A stretch of DNA of 64,000 bases from Isoetes taiwanensis (taxonomy: Eukaryota > Streptophyta > Lycopodiopsida > Isoetales > Isoetaceae): the NCBI GenBank assembly GCA_021234155.1, contig JAJEKV010000001.1, positions 58,001 through 122,000 on the forward strand. The letters are read 5' to 3'. Positions 1-10,325 of the stretch are shown here, in pieces. Below the pieces are notes generated by a model. It was not told the DNA's origin and made no database searches. It saw only the letters and a program-made list of their open reading frames with translations. Each line of letters begins with the position of its first letter. Position 1 is the stretch's first letter. Made by a program: the position numbers and the translations under genes.

Positions 1-375
1 GGGCTAGTTTAGCTAACATCATTCTAGTTTATATGAAATATATGATTAGTAGTTTAATTTTCAGCATTATGAATTAATTTGAGTCCTAAACTTTGCTAGT
101 TAACATTATTTTAGAATGTTTTCACATAGAAAATGACTAAAATAAGTGGAAACGATTGAAGAAAAGTATAGTAATTTGGTTTAATATTTTCCGTTGGCCA
201 CAACATAGAAAATTTTGGGATGATGTTTGGGTTAGTTTAGCTAAACACTAGGAAGTATGAGAGGAAAAATGTGTAGAGTTTAGCTAAACAACAGAAAGTT
301 TTGGGATTAATATCGAGCAAGTTTAGCTAAAGTCATTCTGGCTAATAAGAAATATGCGATTAGTAATTTATTCCC
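1..375. repeat. GTTTAGCTAA-rich interspersed repeat
   Basis: The word GTTTAGCTAA recurs near 7, 233, 277 and 309. The segment at 1-60 resembles 300-370 (CATTCTAGTTTATATGAAATA versus CATTCTGGCTAATAAGAAATA), each followed by a GATTAGTA(A/G)TTTA word. No coding capacity is seen. It looks like a diverged tandem pair of an AT-rich repeat, or an element end cut by the window edge. Confidence 0.4.
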
Positions 376-384
376 TGATTGACT

Positions 385-655
385 TTGCCTTCTTTGTACT
401 GATTTTCAAGCCTTTGCATTTCGAGTTTACACACCATAATCTGCCCTTCTTTTTGTATTCCCATGCAATCTGATGCGGCTTCTTGTTGTTCTCTAATGAT
501 GTCAAAGGCAGCCTTAAGTTCTTTCATCTTAATCCAAGCCTAATCCTTCTTATCATCCAGAACAAAGATTTGGTCCCAGCTTTGAATGATCAGAATGGGA
601 TCTGTGTCCTTATACTCATAGGGTATTCTTGCAGAGGATGAAGAACCTCCCGTGG
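385..655 (-). pseudogene. Relic coding fragment, charged helical protein
   Basis: One minus-strand frame reads through most of this stretch with protein-like composition: a Ser-rich start (GGSSSSARIPYEYKD), then DPILIIQSWDQIFVLDDKKD, a single in-frame stop, then a charged, probably coiled-coil tail (MKELKAAFDIIREQQEA, KLEMQRLENQYKEGK). There is no start codon and no terminator at the natural end. I do not recognise the family. The even spacing of charged and hydrophobic residues suggests a coiled coil, as in retroelement gag/ORF1 proteins or a captured exon. The single stop marks it as non-functional. Confidence 0.4.
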
Positions 656-1920
656 CCGGTTTGTTAATTGTTTGTCAACTCCTTGGTCCTCATAATGCAA
701 CAGGGAGAAGAGAAGCGGTCGAGGAAGGGAATAGAGACAAGAACAGACTAAAAAGAAGGAAAATGAAGGGGAAAAGGATCTTTGAGGGGGGAAGAAAGAT
801 GGAGGGGAGCGAAAGATCCGAAAAAGGGAAAAAAGGAAATAAAGAATGATTGGAATGGAACGAAAAGCTGCTGAGACAATGAAGAGGGGCAGCTCATACC
901 CTGAGTCCTCTGCTAGGATCTAATTAGGGGTAAGGGGTCTCATCAGCCGTCCGAAGGCAGCAGAATCGAAAAAACTAGAAAAACCAAAAAATCGAGAAAA
1001 GAAAAGAAAATAAGATGGGGAACCAAGAGTCGACAGAGTTAGTTAGCCACCCCAAACCTCCAGACCACAATACCAAGATCTCCAAAAAATTCTGGGTCAA
1101 GATCGAAGAAATCGCCCGATTAGTGCGAGGGGTTCGATACTTAGAATTGATGGGGACCTCTAGAAGGAAGAGGTTTCTTTCAAATCTGTTACCCAAAGCA
1201 ATGTAAAATCGAGAGTTGTGGGTGACACTCACGAGGGAGCCAATTCGTCAAAATAAAGGATCTGAGAGAAAAACTTGTCAAAAAATTCAAAATCGCCCCT
1301 CTGAAACCTATTCGGATTGATTAGAGCTAGCTAATTTGATTAAATCCTCGATGGCTTGAAGAGTATCCTCATGGCCTTGGGGTGGGATGACAAAACCCAG
1401 CCCACGGAGAACAACCGAGTAAAGCCTCATCCATCGGCCTGGTAGTGCACACTTCGAGGCTGAGTAGGATCGCTTTTTTAGTCTCATCTCCTAATCTCCG
1501 GCTCCGGATCCATGTGTTTTGATACATTAATCGAGCTAAAGGCTATTAAGAATTGACAAATGCTTAGAAAATATAAATGATGCCCGTCCTCGGTGGTTGG
1601 GCGGGGGGTTTAGGGGCTTCAATCACAATGGGGGAGGTTCGATTCGGCCTTTTGGAATGGGCTCGAAGAAGCTTTTGGCATAGGTTGGAATGGGATTGGA
1701 CACAAGGAAGCGGAATGGATTGCCGACTTCGGACTTCGGACTCATTCAAAATGGCGAAGCGGAAGCGAACACCTTGAGACGGCGGCGATGACCTTCATAT
1801 GAAGCGGTAGGCGGCGACTCATGAAGCTGAAGCCGGCCCCGAAAGGCCGGCCGACGCCGACGCCGACTCCAGAGCTCAACTCCGACTCGGACTTCGGACT
1901 CATTCTTCGGACTCATTCGC
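656..1920. other. No recognisable gene; purine-rich patch at 700-850
   Basis: A GA-rich run at about 700-850 gives a short Lys/Glu/Arg frame that is composition-driven. Frames at 975-1232 (minus) and 1015-1206 (plus) overlap and show no family motif. The 1780-1870 stretch is GC-rich with simple GCCGACG-type repeats. Nothing else is supported. Confidence 0.5.
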
Positions 1921-1926
1921 TCGAAT

Positions 1927-2700
1927 TTTTGAGTGTGCTAGAACTTGGAATGGGTTTTGAGTGTGCTAGAACTTGGAATGAGTTTTTGAGTGTGCTAGAA
2001 CTTGGAATGGGTTGTTTTTAGTGAGAGCAGGGAGGCGACTCGTTCGATGAATTTTGAGGGAGGCGACTTGTTCAGTGAATTTTGAGGGAGGTGACCTCGT
2101 TCAAAATTTTGAGTGTGAACTTGGAATGGGTTTTTTGAGTGTGCTAGAACTTGGAATGGGTTGTTTTAGTGAGGCGGGGAGACGACTCGTTCAGCGAATT
2201 TTGAGGGAGGCGACTCGTTCAACGAATTTTGAGTGTGCTAGAATTTGGAACACTCTATTATACCTGTTCAATGAATTTTGAGGGAGGACTTCGTTCGCGA
2301 ATTTTGAGGGAGGCGACTTGTTCAGCGAATTTTGAGTGTGCTAGAACTTGGAACACTCTATTATGAATGAATTGCGAATTTGGAACACTCTATTATGAAT
2401 GAATGGTAATTTTGAGTGTGCTAGAACTTGGAACACTCTATTATGAATGAATTCAGCAAATTTTGAGTGTGCTACAACTTGGAACACTCTATTATGAACA
2501 ATTTTGAGTGTGCTAGAACTTGGAACACTCTATTGGCGCCCTATGGGTTGGGAGGCGACTCATTCAGTGAATTTTGAGTGTGCTAGAACTTGGAACACTC
2601 TATTGGCGCCCTATGGGTTGTTTTTGGTGAGAGCAGGGAAAGAGGACTTTTGAGTGTGCTAGAACTTGGAACGCTCTATTGGCGCCCCATGGGTTGTTTT
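1927..2700 (+). repeat. Minisatellite with GAGTGTGCTAGAACTTGGA core
   Basis: The core GAGTGTGCTAGAACTTGGA, or a close variant, occurs about 11 times (near 1931, 1959, 1988, 2137, 2231, 2334, 2414, 2465, 2506, 2576, 2652). Two spacer types alternate: one with GGGAGGCGACTCGTTCA and one with ACACTCTATTATGAATGAAT, the latter giving way to ACACTCTATTGGCGCCCTATG towards the right. Unit length runs from 29 to over 100 bp, so this is a higher-order, not simple, tandem array. Frames through it are by-products. Confidence 0.85.
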
Positions 2701-2712
2701 TGGTGAGAGCAG

Positions 2713-2925
2713 GGAAAGAGGACTAGAGAGAGGACGTGGAAAAGGAAGGCTAGAGAGAGGAAGTGGTGAGAGAAGGCACTAGAGAAGGAGAGGAAGGCTA
2801 GAGAGAGAGAGAGAGGGAGAGAGGGCTAGGGAGAGAACGTGGAAAAGGAAGGCTAGAGAGAGAAAGTGGTGAGAGAAGGCGCGAGAGAGAGAAAGTGGAG
2901 CAAGGCGCTAGAGAGAGAAGGTTAT
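2713..2925 (+). repeat. GA-rich purine repeat
   Basis: Repeated AGAGAGAG/AGGAAGGCTAGAGAGAGG units follow directly on the minisatellite. The segment GGCTAGAGAGAGGAAGTGGTGAGAGAAGGC recurs in variants. It is low-complexity DNA with no coding signal. Confidence 0.8.
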
Positions 2926-3103
2926 GCCCAAACTTCACGCGATGGACTTTGGAGGTAACGTACTAATTTCTTGGCATAAAAAGGAAGTGAAGCTTCATGT
3001 ACTTGGCTTCCTCAAGAATCTGTGTCAGGTATAGAACTCTGCCAAAAATAGGAAATCTAATATTATGAGTTTCGTAGTAAAAATATAATATGGTTTAGTG
3101 TAC

Positions 3104-3162
3104 TCCATTCTAGAGATAGTGCTATCAGAATACTTGAGAACCAAAAATTGGAGTGGTATAAA
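3104..3162 (+). repeat. 59-bp direct repeat, left flank of LINE
   Basis: This 59-bp sequence, starting TCCATTCTAGAGATAGTGC and ending GAGTGGTATAAA, recurs at 6516-6574 with one mismatch. The two copies bracket the LINE exactly: the LINE 3' tail (TAGAATAGAATAG on the plus strand) begins right after it. It is best read as a long target-site duplication. Confidence 0.8.
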
Positions 3163-4014
3163 TAGAATAGAATAGAATAGTTTTTTTATCGTCCACTGAG
3201 ACCAATCGGCCTATGGGACCCAAAGGAGGCCTTGACAAACTTATTCTTGTCAGGGTTAAAACCCCTCACCAAGGGTTTCGAGGGAAAACCGGCGTAATAA
3301 GAATGCCGTCAAAGCGCATAAGTATACATCATCATGAAATAAATGTGTATGTACATGTCAAGTCGTGCCCGAGGACATAGCTGATCTCGCGCATGTCCAT
3401 GACCTCCGAAGGTATGATCCTAGCATCCGTCACGGATGCCGCGTGCTCAATGTCACATGTAGCGGCTGGCGAGGCGACCAACTCAAAGATAAAGGCCCGG
3501 ATTTGATCATATGATGGGCAACTTTGAAGGGTATGAGATTCATCCTCAATGACTCCCATTTGGCGGCGTGTGAGCACGTCTCGACGTGGCTCACCAATCC
3601 ATCACGCCTGTCTCAATTCAAGATGATGTGCTTTGTCGCGAATGGAGGCAATGAGTCTCAAGCGTCTTTTCATGGGCAAGTGGAAGCATGTAGCATTGTG
3701 GGCCTCGTTCCAATGTGGGATTTATGTGGCTGGTAGTGTGATGTCTTGACTGTTCGCGGCATCCCAAAGCTTGCTGATGAAGCAAGCGTCAAGATATTAC
3801 CTCAAGCTATGGCGATCTGCCTCGCTGTTTGCACATGTATGCACCTGCTTCCTCGCACATTCCATCTAGCCATCCATTGAGCTCTCTTTTCCCTCCAAAG
3901 AGGCCTTGAGGCGTTAGGCCCCATTGCCATGATATAAGCTAGTTTTGGGAGACGAGCATCATCCCATGTTGACCACCTTCCCGAAAATAGACAATGTGGC
4001 GATCAAGGGGGCCC

Positions 4015-4601
4015 TCACGAAGAGGCAAGAATCTGTTTCCCCGGTAGAATTTGATATGGGACCGTGGACTTCACCCCTAGTGCTTCGTACCAAGAAGGCT
4101 TTCGCACCTTTTGCTCCAAGTCATTCCAAGTAGCGAGGGATACCATCGGGCCCCATACTTCCACCCCGTATAAAAGGACAGGCTCCACTAAGACTTTGAA
4201 CAAGTGTGGTGATGGGTCCAATCATACAACTCCGGCTCTATGACTATTGTTTTGCATTGCATATAGTGCTTTCCAGCCTGCCGTAACTTCGTAGCCCGTA
4301 TGGATGTGTCCCAGTGCATAGTAGGCGGAAACTCCACTCCCAAATATTTGTATGTGGATGCTACTTCCACATTCGCCCCTCGATAGCGGAAGGAGGGATC
4401 CCTACCGTCGCGTGAAGATGATATGAAAACCACCTTAGTCTTGGCCAAGTTGACGCGCATATCAGTCGCTTGACAAAATGTGTCCAGGGCATCGAGATGT
4501 CGTTGCATGTCTGCTGGTGTGTAAGCTAGGAGGTCCACATCATCGACCGATATATTAACTGCTTGATGATCCGGTAGAGAAGGTGAGCCCCGTCGCCCCA
4601 T
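4015..4601 (-). pseudogene. LINE reverse transcriptase, C-terminal half
   Basis: The upper frame (4601-4188) contains SVDDVDLLAYTPADMQRHL, matching the catalytic motif of LINE RTs (usually YADDVDLLA). The two Asp are kept but the usual Tyr is Ser. It is followed by VNLAKTKVVF and the thumb-like TYKYLGVEF. The overlapping frame (4221-4015) continues with LFKVLVEPVLLYGVEVWG, the conserved region after the RT where LINEs have LLYG.EVWG. The frame change near 4200 and the truncated end show it is not functional. RT copies element RNA into DNA at the nicked target. Confidence 0.8.
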
Positions 4602-4744
4602 TATCGACCAAACCCGACTCTCAATTGATCAATGTAAAGCCCAAACAATGTTGGGGAGAGGGCATCCCTGGCGAACCCCGATACTACTATCAAATGGTTG
4701 GCTTGTACGAACAGCAGGCTCGAGCATCTTTTATAAAGCCCATA

Positions 4745-5024
4745 CTAATTGCGATTACGCAAATCACAGGAACCCCGGTATGCGCCAATCTTGCCCATAG
4801 TTTTTCCCGAGGCCGCGGTGTCAAATGCCTTTTGCAAAATCCACGAAGCAACAATATAGATCGGCGGTTCTGGCGTCTTCAACCGAGCTTCGCAATGTGA
4901 AGATGTGGTCAATGGTTGAGTGTCCGGTCTGAATCCGCTTTGGGTGAGGGCGTATCTCTGCATTTGCCTCCGCGGCCCAGATCATTAGCTGCTGCTTTCG
5001 AGAATCCCGCAAGCAATTTTGCAA
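4745..5024 (-). pseudogene. LINE reverse transcriptase, N-terminal motifs
   Basis: The frame at 5024-4821 reads RIQTGHSTIDHIFTLRSSVE and then TADLYCCFVDFAKG, the classic LINE RT blocks (fRpghST.DhiftL and lyccFvDF.KAFD). The KAFDT residues continue only in the neighbouring frame (4963-4745), so a frameshift lies inside the catalytic palm block. The first catalytic Asp (FVDF) is kept. It belongs to the LINE at 3163-6466. Confidence 0.8.
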
Positions 5025-5491
5025 ACACCAGAACCGACCATGATTGTTCGCAATTGGTACGGGTAGTCGCGGGTCACCCGCCTTATAGATGGGAACAACT
5101 CCTCGCTATTGGTCCATTTGACGGGAAGCCTTCTGTAATGCCTTGTTGAACAAAGCCACAAGATCGTATTATGGACGATACCCCGCCAAAGCAATTACGC
5201 TTTTGCATGCCATCCAGGTCGGGGCTTTCCCATTGGCAAGGCGCTATAAGCCTTGTTCCACGTCACGAATCTGTGATTTCGGCCGGAGCCTTCTTGCGAG
5301 GGGTAATCTTGCATATTGCACCACGAGGGTCATATAGCCGCATTTGCAAAGTATTGCCTCCACTACTTTCGGGAGTGATGTTCCCGTGGGAAGATGGCTT
5401 TCTAAGAACCCTTCGCGAGAAGGTCCGGGGTGACGTTCGGGGAGATAAAACATTTCCCTTTGATGTCGCGCAATGTACGGCTTTCTTAGCT

Positions 5492-5683
5492 TTAAGGAGC
5501 CAGCGCCGTCATGTCGGACCGCATGTAATAAAACAGGGGGCTGCGGACTTGGCCGGACCCGGCGTTTGTGTTCCTTGCACTTTCTGCATCAAACCATTGA
5601 TTACATGGGGAAGGTTGTGTTTCACGAGGTCCGTCAGCGGGCGGCTTATCCCAAAGCATCTCTACCTTACGGATCCTAAGCAC
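5492..5683 (-). pseudogene. LINE linker between endonuclease and RT
   Basis: The frame contains NQWFDAESARNTNAG. The plus-strand LINE fragment near 13440-13480 codes for a very similar NQWFDAECKERKHW, so this block ties the two insertions to one family. In LINEs this region lies between the endonuclease and the RT. It is broken upstream and downstream by stops. Confidence 0.65.
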
Positions 5684-5894
5684 ATCGGTCGGTAGCCGCT
5701 CATTTGCTCTAGTGTAGGATATTGCAAAATTTACGCGAGGTCATCTATAAGCATCACGGGCATAAGCCCCCGCATGTTCATAATCCAATCGCGGTGAGGC
5801 ATGTGAGGAGCTGCGGGCATCGGGGGGTTCGCACAACCTGCCAAGCCAACTTCAAGTAAAGTGGTAAGTGGTGCAGTCGATCTCTTCATCCCTA

Positions 5895-6400
5895 TTAGTT
5901 GTTCCCCACGGAAGTGCTTGACGACATGCATATCTGCGCGAGGGCACCAAAGACATAGTCCACACACTCAGATCCTCCCCACGGTTTTCCGTCTACAAGT
6001 GCTCTTTGGCGGGTGGGCGGCCCATGCCCGATCCATTGCTGATTACAGTCAAAGATACCTGTGAGCAAAAGCAATTGTCTACCATAGCGTGTGACCTGAT
6101 TGTCATCGATGTCCGTGGGCCAAAGGCGCGCCTGCGGAGACGCGAAGCTGCAATATATCATCGATCAAAGGGATCAAATCTCATGGGTTGTTCTACCGGT
6201 CTGCGGCGTATTGAAGTCTCCAAGGAGTATGACAACGCCCTTATCTTTGGCCAGTATGTCATCATATAGATCGACATAGGGGTCCAGCCTATCCACATCC
6301 GAAGTGGGTGTGATAGAAGTTGCTACGCATGTGGAAAGTAGCAGCTGCTGCCACAAAGAGGGTCTCGCTTTCTGCGGTTTTGCACATGCACCCACAAATA
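5895..6400 (-). pseudogene. LINE endonuclease domain, broken
   Basis: The frame at 6485-6174 ends with DRLDPYVDLYDDI and VVILLGDFNTPQTGR, the GDFN motif of exonuclease-endonuclease-phosphatase nucleases that nick the target DNA. The adjacent frame 6161-5895 holds GRQLLLLTG and SECVDYVFGA, corresponding to the S.vDYvl block near the end of the same domain. The terminal SDHFPL block is not intact. The plus-strand copy at 12757-13200 shows the same order. Confidence 0.75.
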
Positions 6401-6466
6401 CGGGTTGTGCTTGTCTGTCTTGAACAAGGAAACTGACTGTGCCAAGGCCGTTCGATAGTAGCAGGC

Positions 6467-6624
6467 AAACAAACCTTCTAAACATGCAGATGCCTCACAC
6501 TATTAAGTCATGATATCCATTCTAGAGATAGTGCTATCAGAATACTTGGGAACCAAAAATTGGAGTGGTATAAAACAAACCTTCTAAACATGCAGATGCC
6601 TCACACTATTAAGTCATGATATCC
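6467..6624 (+). repeat. 106-bp partial tandem duplication at LINE 5' junction
   Basis: The 52-bp sequence at 6467-6518 (AAACAAACCTTCTAAACATG...) recurs at 6573-6624, so the flank just outside the right 59-bp repeat is also present between the LINE body and that repeat. This fits copying of flanking target DNA at the LINE 5' junction during integration, or a later 106-bp duplication. Confidence 0.75.
6516..6574 (+). repeat. 59-bp direct repeat, right flank of LINE
   Basis: Partner of 3104-3162 with a single difference (TTGGGAACC here, TTGAGAACC there). It lies on the 5' side of the minus-strand LINE. Confidence 0.8.
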
Positions 6625-6909
6625 TGCCAACAATTAATGCTTCGATATTGCTATAAGCTTTTGAAGCACAAATAAATTGTAAATTGGAGAGCATGTCCTT
6701 AAATCGCATTTGATGGAGCAAAAGAAGGATCGCCTTCCATCACTTTGGCTTAAGCCAGGAAGGAAAATCATAAAATATTAAAGAGCTGCATGTATCCATT
6801 GAAGTCTAGGTGCAAAACAGCTCGCATGACCCATCTGCAAGACAATCAAAATGTTGGATCCCATGAACAGCTTTACCTTAAATTCCCATGAAACTTAAAG
6901 TCATTCCCA
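6625..6909. other. Unannotated spacer
   Basis: AT-rich single-copy-looking DNA between the LINE and the short Helitron. No open frame or repeat is supported. Its last base, A 6909, is the expected 5' flank of a Helitron insertion. Confidence 0.5.
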
Positions 6910-8283
6910 TCTTATATTATAATGTTATAGCATGTTGCATCAAGCCCTAATTTGAGTGGATGAGATCATTTGTTTGCATCCAAAGGCCAAGATTTATTGT
7001 ACATCTTTCCACCAAGCGTGATTGGTCATACTTCAATCTGTTAAGGGAAAAGGAATAGGGGGAAAAGGAAAAGGGAGGAGGAAACTCAATATGTAAAAGG
7101 AAAAAAGGCAAGGGGAAAAGGTAAAAGGAAAGAAAGGAGAAAAGGGAAGGGAAAATGGTATGGAGAAAGGGAATGAGGGAAGAATAGAATAGAATAGAAG
7201 GGATGAGGAAAAGGAAAAGGGAAGGGAAAAATAGCATGGAAACAAAGCAAAGAAGAGAGAAACGTAAAAGGGAGGGGGAAAGGAGGGGAAAAAGGGCATG
7301 AGAGAAAGGGAAAGAAGGCCCCAGAGGGAGGGGCGGGGGGGGGAGGGAATAGGGGAAATAGGAAAAGGGTGAGGAGAAAAGAAGCAAAAAAGGTATGGGT
7401 AAAGAAAAATGCAAAAGAAAAGGGGAGGGAAAGGGGAAAAGGAACTGGGTAAAAAAGGCACGAGAAAAAGGGAGAAGAGAGAAAGGGGAAAATGAAAGGG
7501 GGAAAGGGCACGGGAAAAGGGATAGATGGACAAGATGAAGAGAAAGGGAAAAAGGAAGCGAAGAAAAGCATGAGGAAAAGGGAGAAGAGTGAAAAGGTGA
7601 GGAAAGGGAAAAAGGAAAAGGGAAAGGTAAAAAAGGGAAAAAGAAAATGTCAGGGAAAAGGGGAAAGGGGAAAATGTCAGGGATGGGGAAAGGGGAAGAG
7701 GGAAAGTGTGGAGAGAGGAGGAAAAGGGAAGACCGAAAAGGGGAAAAGGGGGAAAAAAAAAAAGGGGAAGAAGGGAAGGAAAAGCAGGCGTCAAAAAAAA
7801 AGGAAAAGAAAAGGGGAGGGGGAAAGGGTGAAAGGGAAACCGGGAAAAAGGGCACGAGGAAAAGGGGAAGAGGGAAAGAGGAAAAGGGGAGAAGGGGAAT
7901 AGGGAAAGGGTGAAGAAATGAGAAAAGGGAAGCAAAAAAAGAGAAAAAAAGGAAAGAGAAAAAATGGTGTGAAAAAAACAAAGAAGAAAAATGTGTTGGG
8001 TCTGGGAAAGAGGAGTATATTAGGAAAATAGAAAGTTAAAAAGGGTGAAAATAAAGGAAAAAAAGGAAAGAAAAGAAGGAAACGTGTAACAAAAATGAAA
8101 AAAAAGGAAAAAGAGAAACAGGGTAAAAGCGGGGCAGCGCAATAGGCAAAGGAAAAGAGAAACAGTGTCCATATTTTAAGAATTGGATACTTTTGGGTTA
8201 TTCATGCTCTCTTCTCTCAATACTACAATGTATCATTTACAAGTTCTCAGCTTATGCCCAGCAACGCTGGGCACCGTTCCTAG
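6910..8283 (+). mobile_element. Complete non-autonomous Helitron, 1374 bp
   Basis: The 5' end is TCTTATATTATAATG preceded by A 6909. The 3' end has the hairpin GCCCAGC-AAC-GCTGGGC (8256-8272), then ACCGTTC and CTAG (8280-8283), followed by T 8284. TC at the 5' end, a 7-bp hairpin about 8 bases from CTAG, and insertion between A and T are the defining Helitron marks. The same 5' word (TCTTAT.TTATAATG) ends unit F at 25266, and the same hairpin type occurs at 9948 and 57568, so this is one family. It has no coding capacity; most of its interior is the polypurine tract at 7041-8166. Confidence 0.85.
7041..8166 (+). repeat. 1.1-kb polypurine tract
   Basis: For about 1.1 kb the plus strand is almost pure A and G (units such as GGGAAAAGG, AAAAGGGAA and GGAAAAGGGAAG), with rare C or T. 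Long Phe/Pro/Ser frames on the minus strand (6947-7981 and others) and Lys/Gly/Glu frames on the plus strand arise from this composition and are not genes. Such mirror-rich purine tracts can form triplex or G-quadruplex structures. It lies wholly inside the Helitron at 6910-8283. Confidence 0.95.
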
Positions 8284-9093
8284 TTAGCTAAGAATGACTT
8301 TAACTTGGTAGCCTATAGGAGTCATAATTTAATCCAATGGCATGCATTTTAAAAGTTAAACCAGAGCAACATTACACGTTACCTGAATATAAAGAGTTGC
8401 AGTAGTCCTTTGCACCATGTTCCCATGCAAAATAATAGGCCAAGTCAACAAAAAAGTTACGGTTTCCTTCCGACCTCAATTTGATTTATTGAAATGGAGC
8501 AAGATCTTCTTGATTAATCCCGTTACCCTTCAAGGAAAATGAAGTGCCCAACTTGCTTGATGTCTATTTCAAAATAAGCTCCTTGCTCTTTAAATCAAAG
8601 AAATGTGAACATATACTGCCTATATTGTCCCTGTGTACTTGAAGCAGCTCTAGAAAGGAGCTTTGTAGACTTTTGAAGATCCAATGATTTGGCATTCTCA
8701 CAGTTGTTTCAGTTGTTAAGCAGGACAAAAAAGTATCTTTGAAGATACTCATGTGACCTGTTACGAAATAAAGGAGGTAGTAGTTAAATAAACTATGTAT
8801 TTGACTCAATTGCACTGATTTTGCCAACAGTGCCCGATTGTGAGTTTCAAGAAGCATAGAAATTATGATCACTTGCAGGATTCCACATATGTGTATCTTC
8901 AAGGAAAATAATACTTAAGACCATTCAGAAATGTTTGCCATTGTATTATGAAAGGGCAGCATGCCACCTACAAAACCATGTTCAAGTGCATGTATTGCAT
9001 GACATATTCCACATGCTCTAAGAGGTCCCAATCCCACATGCTCATGGTGTAGAAAAGAGGCCAAGGCATTATACAATAGACGAAATAATCAAC

Positions 9094-9177
9094 CATCCAG
9101 TTTTTGATATTAATGGTGGAAAACAGATAGATGTTCCATGTATTAAAGACGTTCCATATGTTCCAAATCTAAATGTC
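9094..9177 (+). pseudogene. Possible Copia-type gag-pol relic
   Basis: The plus frame reads GGKQIDVPCIKDVPYVPNLN, resembling the block just before the integrase of Copia retrotransposons (usually ..I.DVLYVP.L..NLLSV). Only about 28 codons match and there is no LTR or RT nearby. The match is weak and may be chance. Confidence 0.25.
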
Positions 9178-9501
9178 ATTCCCCAAGCAAATAACAAAGA
9201 CATACACATTCTCCTGCCCTGCAAATGCAGCCTGCACACCAAGAAAAGAATCCTCTACTGCGTGTGAACCAGGGTGCTTGCTCTGGTTTTGTAGTCTCAA
9301 CCCCGTGGCTGCGATATTGTTCGTAGAAGCCTCCATGGTGGTTTTCATAGAAGCCTATTTCATTCTACCAGCCTCCATGAACGCAGAAGATTTATATGCC
9401 ATGGCCATCTCAGTGCTAATGTAGCCTCAAGCAATTACCAAAGTAGGCAGCGAAAGGAATGGCGATCTCAGAATTTTTAGAATAAAAAATAAGGTCTGAA
9501 A

Positions 9502-9678
9502 GGAAGAGCTCCTTGGTTCAGGCAGAATAAGGTGAGAAGGAATAATGTAATACTCAAAGCTCAACCTGCCTACACCATTCTGGGCTTGTCCAAGAGGAAG
9601 AGCTCCTTGGTTCGGGCAGAATAAGGTAAAGGTAGGTAATCCTCAAAGCTCGACCTGCCTGCACTATTCCAAGCTTGC
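9502..9678 (+). repeat. Two-copy tandem repeat, about 94 bp
   Basis: GGAAGAGCTCCTTGGTTC starts both 9502 and 9596, and both units continue through GGCAGAATAAGGT, CTCAAAGCTC.ACCTGCCT and an AGCTTG-like end. The copies are diverged by small indels. No coding role is visible. Confidence 0.75.
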
Positions 9679-10325
9679 TGCCTCACCGGATTTAACAAGA
9701 GATGTAGCAACAGTTACCTCCGAGTTAGCTTCCGCCATAGACACGTCCAAGCCATAAACAGCAATTGATCCACCTCCACGACTAGAGTTGGGATCAGAAC
9801 AGGTGGCCCACGCTGCTCTGCAGAAGAAACCTACAGCAAGTTAAAAGGTATTATCGAAACGCCCGATTTGATTGAACGATCTCAGCCATCCGATTTAGGG
9901 CGTGGTCCATTACTTGCACTAAAACATTATAATATACTAGTAACGGTGCCCAGCATTGCTGGGCGAAGCCTTTAGCCGCAATAAGAAAATCTTGTGGTCA
10001 TATTCCAACTTTTGCATTCTAATAAAAGCTTTTCAAAGGTCGCTTAAAACGGACCTAGCTCCTTCATGTTAGATAGTGTTGTGTCGGTTTATTTGGGAGC
10101 TTTGAGTAGAACAATAAAACATCATAGTGCTTGTACAATTTTGAGTGGAAATAAAATGTTAGTCTGAGCAGGTTTTAGGTGAGGCTATAGCCATTCGTGA
10201 GGTGGTGAAGAACATCTTATCGCTTGCGTATAAGGTATGCTATGCTCTAAGGGTCCTGTTGGTTGATCTTCTTAACCTCTGCTATGTCCCTAAGTCAATC
10301 AAATCGTCTTATATGATGCGCTCTT

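Larger units (their letters stand above)
3163..6466 (-). mobile_element. Decayed LINE (non-LTR retrotransposon)
   Basis: On the minus strand this about 3.3-kb element runs from an apurinic/apyrimidinic endonuclease domain (about 6400-5895) through a linker (5683-5492) to a reverse transcriptase (5024-4015). It ends in a non-coding 3' region with a pentanucleotide tail (TATTC on the minus strand) at 3163-3181. All domains carry frameshifts and stops. A related endonuclease-linker fragment is at 12700-13720 (plus) and a related 3' end at 57676-57960, so the family has at least three insertions here. The order endonuclease, then RT, with no RNase H visible, suits an RTE/L2/Jockey-like LINE. The clade is unresolved. 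The element is flanked by 59-bp direct repeats. Confidence 0.8.
8284..9936. other. Spacer and possible truncated Helitron unit
   Basis: The right edge, read on the minus strand from 9936, is TATATTATAATGTTTTAG, matching the 5' end of the TCTTAT.TTATAATG family with the C changed. The following GGACCACGCCCTAAATCGG also matches the start of unit F (25220-25245). No matching 3' hairpin lies before 8284, so this would be a truncated seventh unit. A 113-codon minus frame at 8564-8902 has no recognised motif. A short 94-bp tandem repeat is at 9502-9678. Confidence 0.45.

Noticed and set aside
1120-1640. tRNA-like GGTTCGAT words
   Set aside because: No cloverleaf could be drawn around them; no acceptor or anticodon stem pairs.
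1927-2700. CRISPR-like array
   Set aside because: Units are variable in length, spacers are themselves repeated, and the host is a plant; it is a minisatellite.
6947-7981. 344-codon minus frame rich in Phe, Pro, Ser and Leu, with similar overlapping frames and Lys/Gly frames on the plus strand
   Set aside because: All arise from the polypurine tract; several frames are open at once on both strands and there is no domain-like variety.
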